64,000 bases of DNA. Source: Prevotella sp. (GTDB taxonomy: Bacteria; Bacteroidota; Bacteroidia; Bacteroidales; Bacteroidaceae). The notes below the pieces were generated by a model. The model did no database searches, had not been told where the DNA came from, and saw only the letters and a program-made list of their open reading frames with translations. Below, piece after piece: positions 34,105 through 41,511 of this stretch; position 1 is the stretch's first letter; every line of letters begins with the position of its first letter. The DNA lies in contig JAFUEP010000024.1 of assembly GCA_017470345.1 (NCBI GenBank), positions 157,660-221,659 of the forward strand, written 5' to 3'. Made by a program: the position numbers and the translations under genes.

Positions 34105-36408
34105 TCAGTCGGCCAACTCGAAGTCGAGCTGGCGGCGCTCCAGGTCGGCGCGGGCCACGCGGATGCGGATGGGGTCGCCGAGGAGATACTTGCGGTGGGT
34201 GCGGCGGCCGACGAGGCAGTAGCGGCGCTCGTCGAACTCGTAGTAGTCGCCGTCGAGGTCGTGCATGCCGATGAGCCCCTCGCAGTGGTTCTCGTCGATC
34301 TCGCAGTAGAGGCCGTAGGACTGTATGCCGGAGATGTGGGCGTCGAACTCCTGGCCGATCTTGTCGCCCATGAACTCCACCATCTTATACTTGATCGAGT
34401 CGCGCTCGGCCTGCTGGGCCGTCTGCTCCATGAGGCTGGAGTGCTCGCACTGCTCCTCGTAGTACTTCTGGTTGGCCGAGCGGCCGCCCTCCTGATAGCG
34501 GGTGAGCAGGCGGTGGACCATCGTGTCGGGATAGCGGCGGATGGGCGAGGTGAAGTGGGTGTAGTAGTCGAAGGCCAGTCCGTAGTGGCCGATGTTGTGG
34601 GTGGAGTACTTGGCCTTCATCATGGCCCTGAGGGCGAGCGTCTCGACGAGCTTCTGCTCGCGGTGGCCGTCGGCGTCGGCGATCAGTTTGTTGAGGCTCT
34701 TGGAGATGGCGCCGCGCGAGCCCTCCACCTTCAGCTTGTAGCCGAAGGGTGCCACGACGGTGCGCAGCTGCTCGAGCTTCTGCGGGTCGGGCTGGTCGTG
34801 GATGCGGTAGGGCAGCGTCTTGGCCTTCGTCCCTTTCGGCACGCGCCCTATCATCTCGGCCACGGTGCGGTTGGCCAGCAGCATGAACTCCTCGATGAGC
34901 TGGGTGGCGAGGGTCGACTTCTTATAGTAGCAGCGCGTCGGGTGGCCCTTCTCGTCGATGTCGAAGTGGAGCTCCTCGCGGTCGAACTTGACGGCGCCGC
35001 TCTTGAAGCGCCGCTCGCGCAGGGCCTGGGCCATGCGGCTCAAGACTCTAAGTGAAGAGTGAAGAGTGAAGAGTGAAGAATTTGCTGCCGCCACACTATC
35101 GTCAGATGGGACGGCGGCAGCAAATTTTTCACTTTTCACTTTTCCTTTTTCACTCAGGATCTCGTCGACCTCCTCGTAGGCGAAGCGGCGGTCGCTGCGG
35201 ATGACGGTGTGGACGAGGCGCGACGACTTGATATTGGCGTCTTCGTCTAAAACGAAGACCACACTGTAGCAGAGCTTCTCCTCGTCGGGGCGCAGCGAGC
35301 AGATGAAGTTGCAGAGGCGCTCGGGCAGCATCGGGATGGTGCGGTCGACGAGGTAGACGCTCGTGGCCCGCTGCTGCGCCTCCTTGTCGATGACGGAACC
35401 CTCGGTGACGTAGTGGGAGACGTCGGCAATGTGGACGCCTACCTCGTAGAGAGCCCCCCTCCCCGCCCCCCCGAGGGGGGGAGCAGATAGTTTTGTAGAC
35501 GGCAAAGCTATATACTCCTCCCCCTCGGGGGAGGCCGGGAGGGGGGCTTTGAGGGGTGCTATGCTGAGCGCATCGTCGAAGTCCTTGGCGTCCTTGGGGT
35601 CGATGGTGAAGGTGAGCACGTCGCGGAAGTCCTCGCGGCCCTCGAGGTCGGCGGGGGTGATGTCGGCATTGATCTTGTTGGCGGCCTCCTCCACCTTCTT
35701 CGGATACTTATAGGGCAGGCCGTACTTGGCCAGGATGGCGTGCATCTCGACGTTGTTGTCGCCCTGCTCGCCCAGCACGTCGATGACCTCGCCGACGAGG
35801 TTCTTCGACTCGGCCGACGGCCACTGCGTGATGCGCACGACGGCCTTCTGGCCGGTCTTGCCGCCCTTCAGCTTCTTCTTCGGGATGAGGATGTCCTGAG
35901 CCAGCTGCGAGCCGTCGGCGTTGAGGAAGGCATAGTCCTTCTCGACCTGCAGGATGCCGACGGCCTGCTCGTGCTTGCGCTCGATAATCTCGGTGACGAC
36001 GGCCTCGCGCATGTGGTTGGGCCGGCGCGCCATCATGGCCACGCGGACGCGGTCGCCGCCCATGGCCATCATCGAGTTGCGCTCGGAGACGAAGATGGGC
36101 TCGCCACCGCCGTCGGGGATGAATGAGTTCTTGCCGTTGGCCTTGCGGACGAAGGTGCCCTCCTGCACCTGCGTCTTCAGGTTCAGGCGGTAGGCGCCGT
36201 CCTGCGTCTTCACCACATAGTCGTCCCACGTCATCTCGTCGAGGGCGTCGATGGCGAGCATCTTCAGCGGATGCGTGTTGAGTCGGAGAGCCTTGAATAT
36301 CTGGCGCAGCGTCATTGCTTCGCCGGGGTTAGCCTGAAACAGGCCTTGCAGTGCGTTGGCCACGTCGCGCTTCGACGAGCGCCGTTTCATCGTCTTGTCT
36401 TTGCTCAT
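34105..36408 (-). CDS. rnr: Ribonuclease R (3'-5' exoribonuclease) with two repeat-derived insertions
   Basis: A 767-residue RNase II/R family enzyme that degrades structured RNA. The ATG at 36408 is used; the upstream extension is unlikely. The N-terminal winged-helix-like part (LRQIFKALRLNTHPLKML) is followed by OB domains, the RNB catalytic domain with KDAKDFDDALS (acidic Mg-binding residues), EVGVHIADVSHYV, LPERLCNFICSLRPDEEKLC and LLANRTVAEMIG, and an S1 domain near the end. Two stretches do not belong to the family: residues about 285-319, directly after DDALS, and about 419-453, after DEIL. Both are encoded by palindromic repeats (35450-35555, 35051-35154), keep the frame and lie where other RNase R proteins have short loops. 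Activity is probably kept. Confidence 0.95.
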   Translation of the reverse strand: MSKDKTMKRRSSKRDVANALQGLFQANPGEAMTLRQIFKALRLNTHPLKMLAIDALDEMTWDDYVVKTQDGAYRLNLKTQVQEGTFVRKANGKNSFIPDGGGEPIFVSERNSMMAMGGDRVRVAMMARRPNHMREAVVTEIIERKHEQAVGILQVEKDYAFLNADGSQLAQDILIPKKKLKGGKTGQKAVVRITQWPSAESKNLVGEVIDVLGEQGDNNVEMHAILAKYGLPYKYPKKVEEAANKINADITPADLEGREDFRDVLTFTIDPKDAKDFDDALSIAPLKAPLPASPEGEEYIALPSTKLSAPPLGGAGRGALYEVGVHIADVSHYVTEGSVIDKEAQQRATSVYLVDRTIPMLPERLCNFICSLRPDEEKLCYSVVFVLDEDANIKSSRLVHTVIRSDRRFAYEEVDEILSEKGKVKSEKFAAAVPSDDSVAAANSSLFTLHSSLRVLSRMAQALRERRFKSGAVKFDREELHFDIDEKGHPTRCYYKKSTLATQLIEEFMLLANRTVAEMIGRVPKGTKAKTLPYRIHDQPDPQKLEQLRTVVAPFGYKLKVEGSRGAISKSLNKLIADADGHREQKLVETLALRAMMKAKYSTHNIGHYGLAFDYYTHFTSPIRRYPDTMVHRLLTRYQEGGRSANQKYYEEQCEHSSLMEQTAQQAERDSIKYKMVEFMGDKIGQEFDAHISGIQSYGLYCEIDENHCEGLIGMHDLDGDYYEFDERRYCLVGRRTHRKYLLGDPIRIRVARADLERRQLDFELAD
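35051..35154. repeat. In-frame palindromic element inside rnr, TTTGCTGCCGCC core
   Basis: Ends are tandem GTGAAGA-like units on the left and their complement (TTTTCAC) on the right. The core TTTGCTGCCGCC (35081-35092) is mirrored by GGCGGCAGCAAA (35113-35124). It is translated as SEKGKVKSEK, FAAAVPSDDSVAAANS and SLFTLHSSL. The same core occurs in the epimerase gene at 37033-37137. Confidence 0.9.
35450..35555. repeat. In-frame GC-rich palindromic element inside rnr
   Basis: AGCCCCCCTCCCCGCCCCCC ... on the left is mirrored by CCGGGAGGGGGGCTTT on the right, with a loop around TAGACGGCAAAGCTAT. It encodes about 35 residues (APLKAPLPASPEGEEYIALP and SAPPLGGAGRGAL) between DDALSI and YEVGVHIADV. 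Confidence 0.88.
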
Positions 36409-36438
36409 AGTTATGTCGGATTTTAGTTGTATATGTGG

Positions 36439-36446
36439 CAAAGATA
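36439..36446 (-). promoter_or_regulatory. Bacteroidetes -7 box for rnr
   Basis: TATCTTTG on the minus strand, 31 bp upstream of the rnr ATG. Confidence 0.6.
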
Positions 36447-36520
36447 GTATTTTTTTCCGAACCGGCCAACTTATTTCTGCTTTTTATTGACAGCAGTGCG
36501 ACGGTTTAGCTTTTTTTTTG

Positions 36521-36528
36521 TATCTTTG
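36521..36528 (+). promoter_or_regulatory. Bacteroidetes -7 box for the epimerase gene
   Basis: TATCTTTG on the plus strand, 21 bp upstream of the ATG at 36549, divergent to the rnr promoter. Confidence 0.65.
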
Positions 36529-36548
36529 CAGCAAAGTTTTATCTGATT

Positions 36549-37649
36549 ATGCCAAAGATACTGATTACGGGAGCCAGCGGATTCATTGGCTCGTTTATCG
36601 TGGAGGAGGCCCTCCGGCGGGGCTGGGAGACGTGGGCTGCCTTGCGCCGCTCGAGCTCCAGGCAGTTCCTGCAGGACGAGCGCATCCACTTCATTGAGCT
36701 CAACCTGAGCAACGAGCAGCAGCTCACCGAGCAGCTGCGCGGCCATGAGTTCGACTACGTCGTGCATGCGGCCGGCGTGACGAAATGTATCGACCAGGCC
36801 GACTTCCGCCGCATCAACACCGAGGGGACGCAGCATCTCGTCCGGGCCCTCATCGCCCTCGGGATGCCGCTGCGCAGGTTTGTCTTCGTCAGCTCGCTGA
36901 GCGTCTTCGGCGCCATCCGCGAGCAGCAGCCCTACGAGGAGATCCGCGAGACCGACACGCCGCAGCCCAACACCGCCTACGGCCGCTCGAAGCTCGAGGC
37001 GGAGCAGTGGCTGGAGAGCGTCAATGACAGTGTAGAACGGAGAACGGAGAATGTAGAGTTTGCTACCGCCACTCCTTCTGCCGTTGATGGGACGGCGGCA
37101 GCAAACTCTCAGTTCTCCGTTCTCAGTTCTCCGTTCCCATATGTCATCCTCCGCCCGACGGGTGTCTATGGTCCCCGCGAGCGCGACTACTTCCTCATGG
37201 CCAAGTCGATCAAGCAGCACTCCGACTTCGCCGTGGGCTACAAGCGGCAGGACATCACCTTCGTCTATGTCGACGACGTCGTACAGGCCGTCTTCCTGGC
37301 CTGCGAGAAGGGTCAGACGGGCCGCAAGTATTTCCTCTCTGACGGACAGGTCTATCAGTCGACGACGTTCAGCGACCTCATCCGCGAGGAGCTGGGCCAC
37401 CCCTGGTTGATCCGCATCACGGCCCCCATCTGGGTGCTGCGCGTGGTGACCTTCTTCGGCGACCTCATCGGACGCATGACGGGCAAGATCTCGGCCCTGA
37501 ACAACGACAAGTATCACATCCTGCGCCAGCGCAACTGGCGCTGCGACATCGAGCCGGCCCGCCGCGAGCTGGGCTACGAGCCGCGGGTGCAGCTCGAGGA
37601 GGGCGTCCGCCGCACGATCCGCTGGTATAAGGAGAACGGATGGCTGTGA
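36549..37649 (+). CDS. NAD-dependent epimerase/dehydratase (extended SDR) with repeat-derived insertion
   Basis: A 366-residue short-chain dehydrogenase/reductase acting on a nucleotide sugar or lipid-linked substrate (unknown). The Rossmann motif GASGFIGSFI is at residues 8-17, followed by VVHAAGVTK, VSSLSVFGA and the catalytic YGRSK (Tyr and Lys), and then VILRPTGVYGPRERDY and FVYVDDVVQA of extended SDRs. Residues about 162-196 (ERRTENVEFATATPSAVDGT and AAANSQFSVLSSP) are encoded by a palindromic element and interrupt the usual helix-to-strand step between EAEQWLES and FPYVILRPTG. The downstream PAP2 gene may be co-transcribed. Lipid or glycan modification is suggested by that neighbour, but this is weak. 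Confidence 0.92.
   Translation: MPKILITGASGFIGSFIVEEALRRGWETWAALRRSSSRQFLQDERIHFIELNLSNEQQLTEQLRGHEFDYVVHAAGVTKCIDQADFRRINTEGTQHLVRALIALGMPLRRFVFVSSLSVFGAIREQQPYEEIRETDTPQPNTAYGRSKLEAEQWLESVNDSVERRTENVEFATATPSAVDGTAAANSQFSVLSSPFPYVILRPTGVYGPRERDYFLMAKSIKQHSDFAVGYKRQDITFVYVDDVVQAVFLACEKGQTGRKYFLSDGQVYQSTTFSDLIREELGHPWLIRITAPIWVLRVVTFFGDLIGRMTGKISALNNDKYHILRQRNWRCDIEPARRELGYEPRVQLEEGVRRTIRWYKENGWL
37033..37137. repeat. In-frame palindromic element inside the epimerase gene, TTTGCTGCCGCC core
   Basis: Ends are GGAGAAC tandem units (left) and GTTCTCCGTTCTCA units (right). The core TTTGCTACCGCCAC is mirrored by GGCGGCAGCAAA. Core, middle ATGGGACGGCGGCAGCAAA and size match the rnr element at 35051-35154, while the terminal tandem units differ. 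Confidence 0.9.
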
Positions 37650-37735
37650 GGAGAGTTGAGAACTGAGAGTTGAGAACTGAGAATTGAGAACTGAGAGTTG
37701 AGAACTGAGAATTTGGAATTGAGAATAGGGAATTA
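37650..37735 (+). repeat. GAGAACT/GAGAATT tandem repeat between epimerase and PAP2 genes
   Basis: About a dozen units of GAGAACT, GAGAGTT and GAGAATT fill the spacer and run into the apparent start of the PAP2 reading frame. Confidence 0.88.
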
Positions 37736-38681
37736 TAAATCCCCCCGGGGACTGTTGTGGGCCGAGTGGGCCATGGTGGGCTACGTCGCGCTGACGCTCG
37801 TGATGATGATCGTATGGTGGGACCAGCTGGTCAATCCTGTCGGCATGCTCGTCGGGCGGGCTGAGGCGGTCGCCACGACGCTGGTGCTATGGGGCATCTA
37901 CAGGTGGCGGCCCTGCCGACTGACGATGCTCATCCGCGTGGCTGGCCTGATGGCGTGGCTCGGATGGTGGTATCCCGACACTTACGAGCTCAACCGCGTG
38001 CTGCCTAACCTCGACCACCTCTTCGCACAGGCCGAGCAGTCATTGTTCGGCTGCCAGCCGGCACTGGTGCTCCTCCAGCGCTATGGCCAGCCCGTCGTCA
38101 GCGAGCTGCTGTCGCTGGGCTACGTCAGCTACTATCCGCTCATCATCACGCTCGTCGTCTTCTATTTCTTCCGGCGCTACGAGCGCTTCACGTATGCCGT
38201 CTACGTCGTCATGGCCTCCTTCTTCATCTTCTACGTCGTCTTCGACCTCCTGCCCGTCGCCGGACCGCAGTTCTACTATGAGGCCGTCGGCTGCGACCTC
38301 ATCGCGCAGGGACACTTCCCCGACCTGGGCCATTATTTCCGCGACCATCAGGAGTCGCTGCCCATACCGGGATGGAAGGACGGCCCGTTCTATCACCTGC
38401 TCGTCATCGCCCACGACGCCGGCGAACGGCCCACGGCGGCCTTCCCGTCGAGCCATGTCGGCGTGACGGTCGTGCTGCTGTGGCTGGCCTGGGAGGCCCG
38501 CTCACGTCGTCTGTTCTGGGGGATGATGCCGCTGGGCGTGCTCATGTTCTTCGCCACCTTCTATATCCAGGCCCACTACGCCATCGACGCCATTGCCGGA
38601 CTCTTTGCCGGCACGGCTATCTACTTCCTGCTCCGTTGGCTCTATGCCAAGGGCTATCCGAGCAGCCGGCGCGAGAAATAG
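37698..38681 (+). CDS. PAP2 superfamily membrane phosphatase/transferase
   Basis: An integral membrane protein with about six helices. PAP2-type catalytic motifs are RPTAAFPSSHVG and FYIQAHYAIDAIAG (histidines of the vanadium-haloperoxidase fold). Members dephosphorylate lipid phosphates or make phosphoryl-lipids such as inositol phosphorylceramide. The start is unclear: a TTG at 37698 lies inside the GAGAACT repeat and gives 327 residues with a repeat-encoded N-terminus (LRTENLELRIGNYK as read), while the first ATG is at 37773 (MVGYVALTLVMMIVWW) and gives 302 residues starting at the first helix. The 3' end overlaps the convergent permease gene by 28 bp. Confidence 0.85.
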   Translation: MRTENLELRIGNYKSPRGLLWAEWAMVGYVALTLVMMIVWWDQLVNPVGMLVGRAEAVATTLVLWGIYRWRPCRLTMLIRVAGLMAWLGWWYPDTYELNRVLPNLDHLFAQAEQSLFGCQPALVLLQRYGQPVVSELLSLGYVSYYPLIITLVVFYFFRRYERFTYAVYVVMASFFIFYVVFDLLPVAGPQFYYEAVGCDLIAQGHFPDLGHYFRDHQESLPIPGWKDGPFYHLLVIAHDAGERPTAAFPSSHVGVTVVLLWLAWEARSRRLFWGMMPLGVLMFFATFYIQAHYAIDAIAGLFAGTAIYFLLRWLYAKGYPSSRREK

Positions 38682-39886
38682 CGGACGGGATACCAGACGG
38701 AGAGGAACCCTACGGCCAGGACGGTGAAGAACACGAGGACAACGTCCCAGGGATGCACCGAGATGGGATAGGCGTCGACGATGAACGAGCCCTCGCTGTT
38801 GCCGAGCGATACGACGCCAAACTGCTGCTGAATCCAGCACAACAGCAATCCGAGCACGATGCCTGCCACGGCTCCGATGGCCGAGATCATGCGCCCCTCG
38901 AAGAGGAAGATGCGCGTGATCTGACGGTCGCTGGCGCCGAGGTTGCGCAGGGTCACGACGTCGTCGCGCTTGTCGATGATGAGCATCGACAGCGACCCGA
39001 TGATGTTGAAACAAGCCACCATCAGGATAAACGTCAGGAAGAGGTAGGCAAAGAACTTCTCGATCTTCATGATGCGGAACGTCTCGTCCTGCTGCTCATA
39101 GCGGTCGAGCACGCGATAGCGGTCGCCGGCAATCTGGCGGATCTGCTTCTTCGTCTTCTCGAAGTTGCTGCCGGGCTTCAGTCGCAGCTCGAGCGACGAG
39201 AGCATGCCCTGCTGGTCGAAGATGCGGCGGGCGAAGCCGATGCTGGTCAGCACGTAGTTCTTGTCGTACTTCGACTGCATCACCGAGAAGAGCACGCCCG
39301 GCGAATAGAGTTCGTCCTGGACGAAGCCGTCGGCCGGGTCGCTCATGTCGAGCTGTCCCTCGCGCCGCGGCGCATAGACGGCCAGCGGACCCTCGAAGCG
39401 GTAGCCCGTGCCCAGCTGCTCGGCCAGCCGGATACCCAGGATGCCGTAGTCGATGTCAGCGGCATGCAGCTGGAACTCGCCGCCCTCGGGCAGCAGGATG
39501 GCGCGGATATGGGTCAGGCGGTCGAAGTTGTCGTCGACACCCTTCACCGTGACCATCGCCTGACGCCCTTGATAGACCACCAGCGCCTGATCCTCGACGC
39601 ACTCCGTCGCCACGTCGACCTGCGGCAGGGCGCGGATCTCCGCGAGCAGCGGGTCGTCGGCCGGCGCCGTCTTGCCCTCGACGGGCGTGATCTGCAGCTG
39701 CGGGTCGAAGGCCGTGAAGAGCGAGGCGACGAGGTCGCTGAAGCCGTTGAACGCACTGAGCGCCACGACGAGGGCCGTGGTGGCCACGGCGACGCCCACC
39801 ACCGAGATCAGGCTGATCACGTTGATGGCGTTGGTCGACTTCTTCGAAAAGAGGTAACGGCGGGCGACGTAGAGTTCAAAGTTCAT
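38654..39886 (-). CDS. LolC/LolE-like FtsX-family ABC permease (lipoprotein release)
   Basis: A 410-residue inner-membrane permease. The first helix follows the typical start NFELYVARRYLFSKKSTNAI; then comes a long periplasmic MacB-like domain (about 45-270) and three helices at the C-terminus with FAYLFLTFILMVACFNIIGS, DKRDDVVTLRNLGAS and VVLVFFTVLAVGFLSVWYPV. This is the LolE/LolC plan, where the complex extracts lipoproteins from the inner membrane; Bacteroidales often have one permease type. The ATP-binding partner is not in the window. It overlaps the rbfA stop by 4 bp (ATGA), so translation is coupled. Confidence 0.9.
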   Translation of the reverse strand: MNFELYVARRYLFSKKSTNAINVISLISVVGVAVATTALVVALSAFNGFSDLVASLFTAFDPQLQITPVEGKTAPADDPLLAEIRALPQVDVATECVEDQALVVYQGRQAMVTVKGVDDNFDRLTHIRAILLPEGGEFQLHAADIDYGILGIRLAEQLGTGYRFEGPLAVYAPRREGQLDMSDPADGFVQDELYSPGVLFSVMQSKYDKNYVLTSIGFARRIFDQQGMLSSLELRLKPGSNFEKTKKQIRQIAGDRYRVLDRYEQQDETFRIMKIEKFFAYLFLTFILMVACFNIIGSLSMLIIDKRDDVVTLRNLGASDRQITRIFLFEGRMISAIGAVAGIVLGLLLCWIQQQFGVVSLGNSEGSFIVDAYPISVHPWDVVLVFFTVLAVGFLSVWYPVRYFSRRLLG

Positions 39887-40218
39887 TTCTTCAGCAGCTC
39901 GTCAATGTGCTCGATATAGTCGAGCGAGTCGTCGATGAAGAAGCGCAGCTCGGGCACGATGCGCAGCTGATAGCGCACCCGCTGGCCCAGCGCATAGCGG
40001 ATCTGCTGGTTCGTGCGGTTAATGTTCTCCAGGATCTCCTCGCCCCGCTCCGAGGGGAAGACGCTCAGGTAGGCAGTGCAGATGCTCAGGTCGGGCGAGA
40101 TGCGCACCCGCGTGACGCTGACCATCGTGCCGTGCATGGCGCGGGTCTGCTCCTGGAAGATCATGCTCAGCTCCTTCTGCAGCAGCCGGGCTATTTTGTT
40201 CTGTCGGGTTTCTTGCAT
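39883..40218 (-). CDS. rbfA: Ribosome-binding factor A
   Basis: A 111-residue cytoplasmic ribosome maturation factor that acts on the 30S subunit and the 5' end helix of 16S rRNA. The family pattern is clear: TRQNKIARLLQKELSMIFQE, then VSVTRVRISPDLSICTAYLS, NQQIRYALGQRVRYQLRIVP and the terminal ELRFFIDDSLDYIEHIDELL. Length is normal. It is the first gene of a two-gene operon with the LolC/E-like permease, an order common in Bacteroidales. Confidence 0.97.
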   Translation of the reverse strand: MQETRQNKIARLLQKELSMIFQEQTRAMHGTMVSVTRVRISPDLSICTAYLSVFPSERGEEILENINRTNQQIRYALGQRVRYQLRIVPELRFFIDDSLDYIEHIDELLKK

Positions 40219-40253
40219 AAGTTAAAAATGATAAAGAAAACTGTTTCGACCTG

Positions 40254-40261
40254 CAAAGATA
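40254..40261 (-). promoter_or_regulatory. Bacteroidetes -7 box for the rbfA operon
   Basis: TATCTTTG on the minus strand, 36 bp upstream of the rbfA ATG. Confidence 0.6.
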
Positions 40262-40308
40262 CGACATTTTCGGCAAACGGCCAAATCTTTCAGTCGAAAT
40301 CGCGCCCG

Positions 40309-40938
40309 TCACTTCTTACGCATCAGCGTCAGGCCGTCGCGCAGCGGCAGGATCACCTTCTCCACCCGACCGTCGCTGGCGATGTGGTCGTTGAAGCGGC
40401 GGATGCCCTGCGTCTGGTGGTCGTGATCGTAGGCCGGGTCGACGACATGGCCGTCCCACAGTGTATTGTCAGCCACGATGAAACCGCCCTTTTTTACGAC
40501 CGTCATCGTCATTTCGTAGATCTCGACATAGCGCCGCTTGTCGCCGTCGATGAAGGCCATGTCGAACGCGACACCCAGCCGCGGCGCCTCCTCGACGGCG
40601 TCGCCGATGGCGAACGTGATGCGGTCTGCCCACGGCGACCCGTCGATCCACGGCCGCGTGAAGTCCTCCAGCTCGTCGTCCACCTCGAACGTCCAGACAT
40701 GTCCGCCCTCAGGCAGCCCCTCGGCCAGGCACAGCGCACTGTAGCCGCTGAACGTGCCCACCTCGAGCACCGTCTGCGGGCGTATCATCCGGACCAGCAT
40801 GCGCAGCAGCCGTCCCTGCTGGTGCCCGCTGGCCATGCGGCCATTGAGCAGCCTCAGGTTCGTGGCCCGCCAGAGCCTATGCAGATAGTCCGGCTCCGCA
40901 TCGATATGCTCCTCGATATAATCGTCCAGTCCCCCCAT
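40309..40938 (-). CDS. Class I SAM-dependent O-methyltransferase
   Basis: A 209-residue methyltransferase of the caffeoyl-CoA/catechol O-methyltransferase family. The SAM site is VLEVGTFSGYSALCLAEGLP, followed by an acidic residue in VWTFEVDDE, AFIDGDKRRYVEIYE (metal-binding Asp), FIVADNTLWDGHVVD (DN pair) and the ending LPLRDGLTLMRKK. In bacteria some members methylate tRNA (TrmR) and others small catechols; the sequence does not decide between them. It lies 19 bp downstream of aroQ in the same direction and probably shares its transcript. Confidence 0.92.
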   Translation of the reverse strand: MGGLDDYIEEHIDAEPDYLHRLWRATNLRLLNGRMASGHQQGRLLRMLVRMIRPQTVLEVGTFSGYSALCLAEGLPEGGHVWTFEVDDELEDFTRPWIDGSPWADRITFAIGDAVEEAPRLGVAFDMAFIDGDKRRYVEIYEMTMTVVKKGGFIVADNTLWDGHVVDPAYDHDHQTQGIRRFNDHIASDGRVEKVILPLRDGLTLMRKK

Positions 40939-40942
40939 CCAA

Positions 40943-40980
40943 AATATCTATTATCTCTTATCTATTATCTTTTATCTCCT
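40943..40980 (-). repeat. AGATAAT-type tandem repeat at the aroQ 3' end
   Basis: On the minus strand units of AGATAAAAGATAATAGATAA span the aroQ stop codon and most of the spacer to the methyltransferase gene. They encode the last AroQ residues (EIKDNR). Confidence 0.85.
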
Positions 40981-41392
40981 TCACCGCCTCCACGCCCAGC
41001 CGGTAGCTGTCGAGGCCGAAGCCGCAGATGACGCCCCGGCAGGCCGCTGAGATCAAGCTGTGGTGGCGGAACTCCTCGCGCTGGTGCACGTTCGAGATGT
41101 GCACCTCGATCACCGGCACCTCGATAGCCCGTATGCAGTCGTGCAGGGCCACGCTCGTGTGGGTGTAGGCCCCGGCATTGAGCACCACGCCGTCGACCCC
41201 GCCGAAGCCCACCTCCTGCAGTTTGTTGATCAGTTCGCCCTCGACGTTGCTCTGCCAGTAGTCGATGTCGATGTCAGGATAGCGCTCGCGCAGCCCCTCG
41301 AGGCAATGCTCCATCGTCAGCGCCCCATAGACGCCGGGCTCGCGTCGGCCCAGCAGGTTGAGGTTGGGGCCGTTGAGTATCAGTATTTTCAT
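40958..41392 (-). CDS. aroQ: 3-dehydroquinate dehydratase, type II
   Basis: A 144-residue enzyme of the shikimate pathway converting 3-dehydroquinate to 3-dehydroshikimate. Type II motifs are ILNGPNLNLLGRREPGVYG (with the catalytic Tyr and the flexible-lid Arg), NAGAYTHTSVALHDCI, and EVHISNVHQREEFRHHSLIS with the catalytic His. The start at 41392 (MKILIL) is set by family length. The last residues and stop come from a tandem repeat shared with the susC/susD spacer. Codon use and context look native. Confidence 0.97.
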   Translation of the reverse strand: MKILILNGPNLNLLGRREPGVYGALTMEHCLEGLRERYPDIDIDYWQSNVEGELINKLQEVGFGGVDGVVLNAGAYTHTSVALHDCIRAIEVPVIEVHISNVHQREEFRHHSLISAACRGVICGFGLDSYRLGVEAVKEIKDNR

Positions 41393-41425
41393 GCTACGAA
41401 GAATGATGAATGGTGTTACTGAATG

Positions 41426-41433
41426 CAAAAGTA
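41426..41433 (-). promoter_or_regulatory. Bacteroidetes -7 box for aroQ
   Basis: TACTTTTG on the minus strand, 34 bp upstream of the ATG at 41392. Confidence 0.55.
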
Positions 41434-41498
41434 CAAAAAAACAAGCGTCGCGCCAAATTTTTATTTAGCTTTTCTCGCGTTTTTTCGTAAACTTAGAG

Positions 41499-41506
41499 TA
41501 ACTTTG
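41499..41506 (+). promoter_or_regulatory. Bacteroidetes -7 box very close to the xerD start
   Basis: TAACTTTG ends only 5 bp before the first ATG of xerD at 41512, which implies a leaderless transcript or use of the internal ATG at 41533. Confidence 0.55.
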
Positions 41507-41511
41507 CAGCG

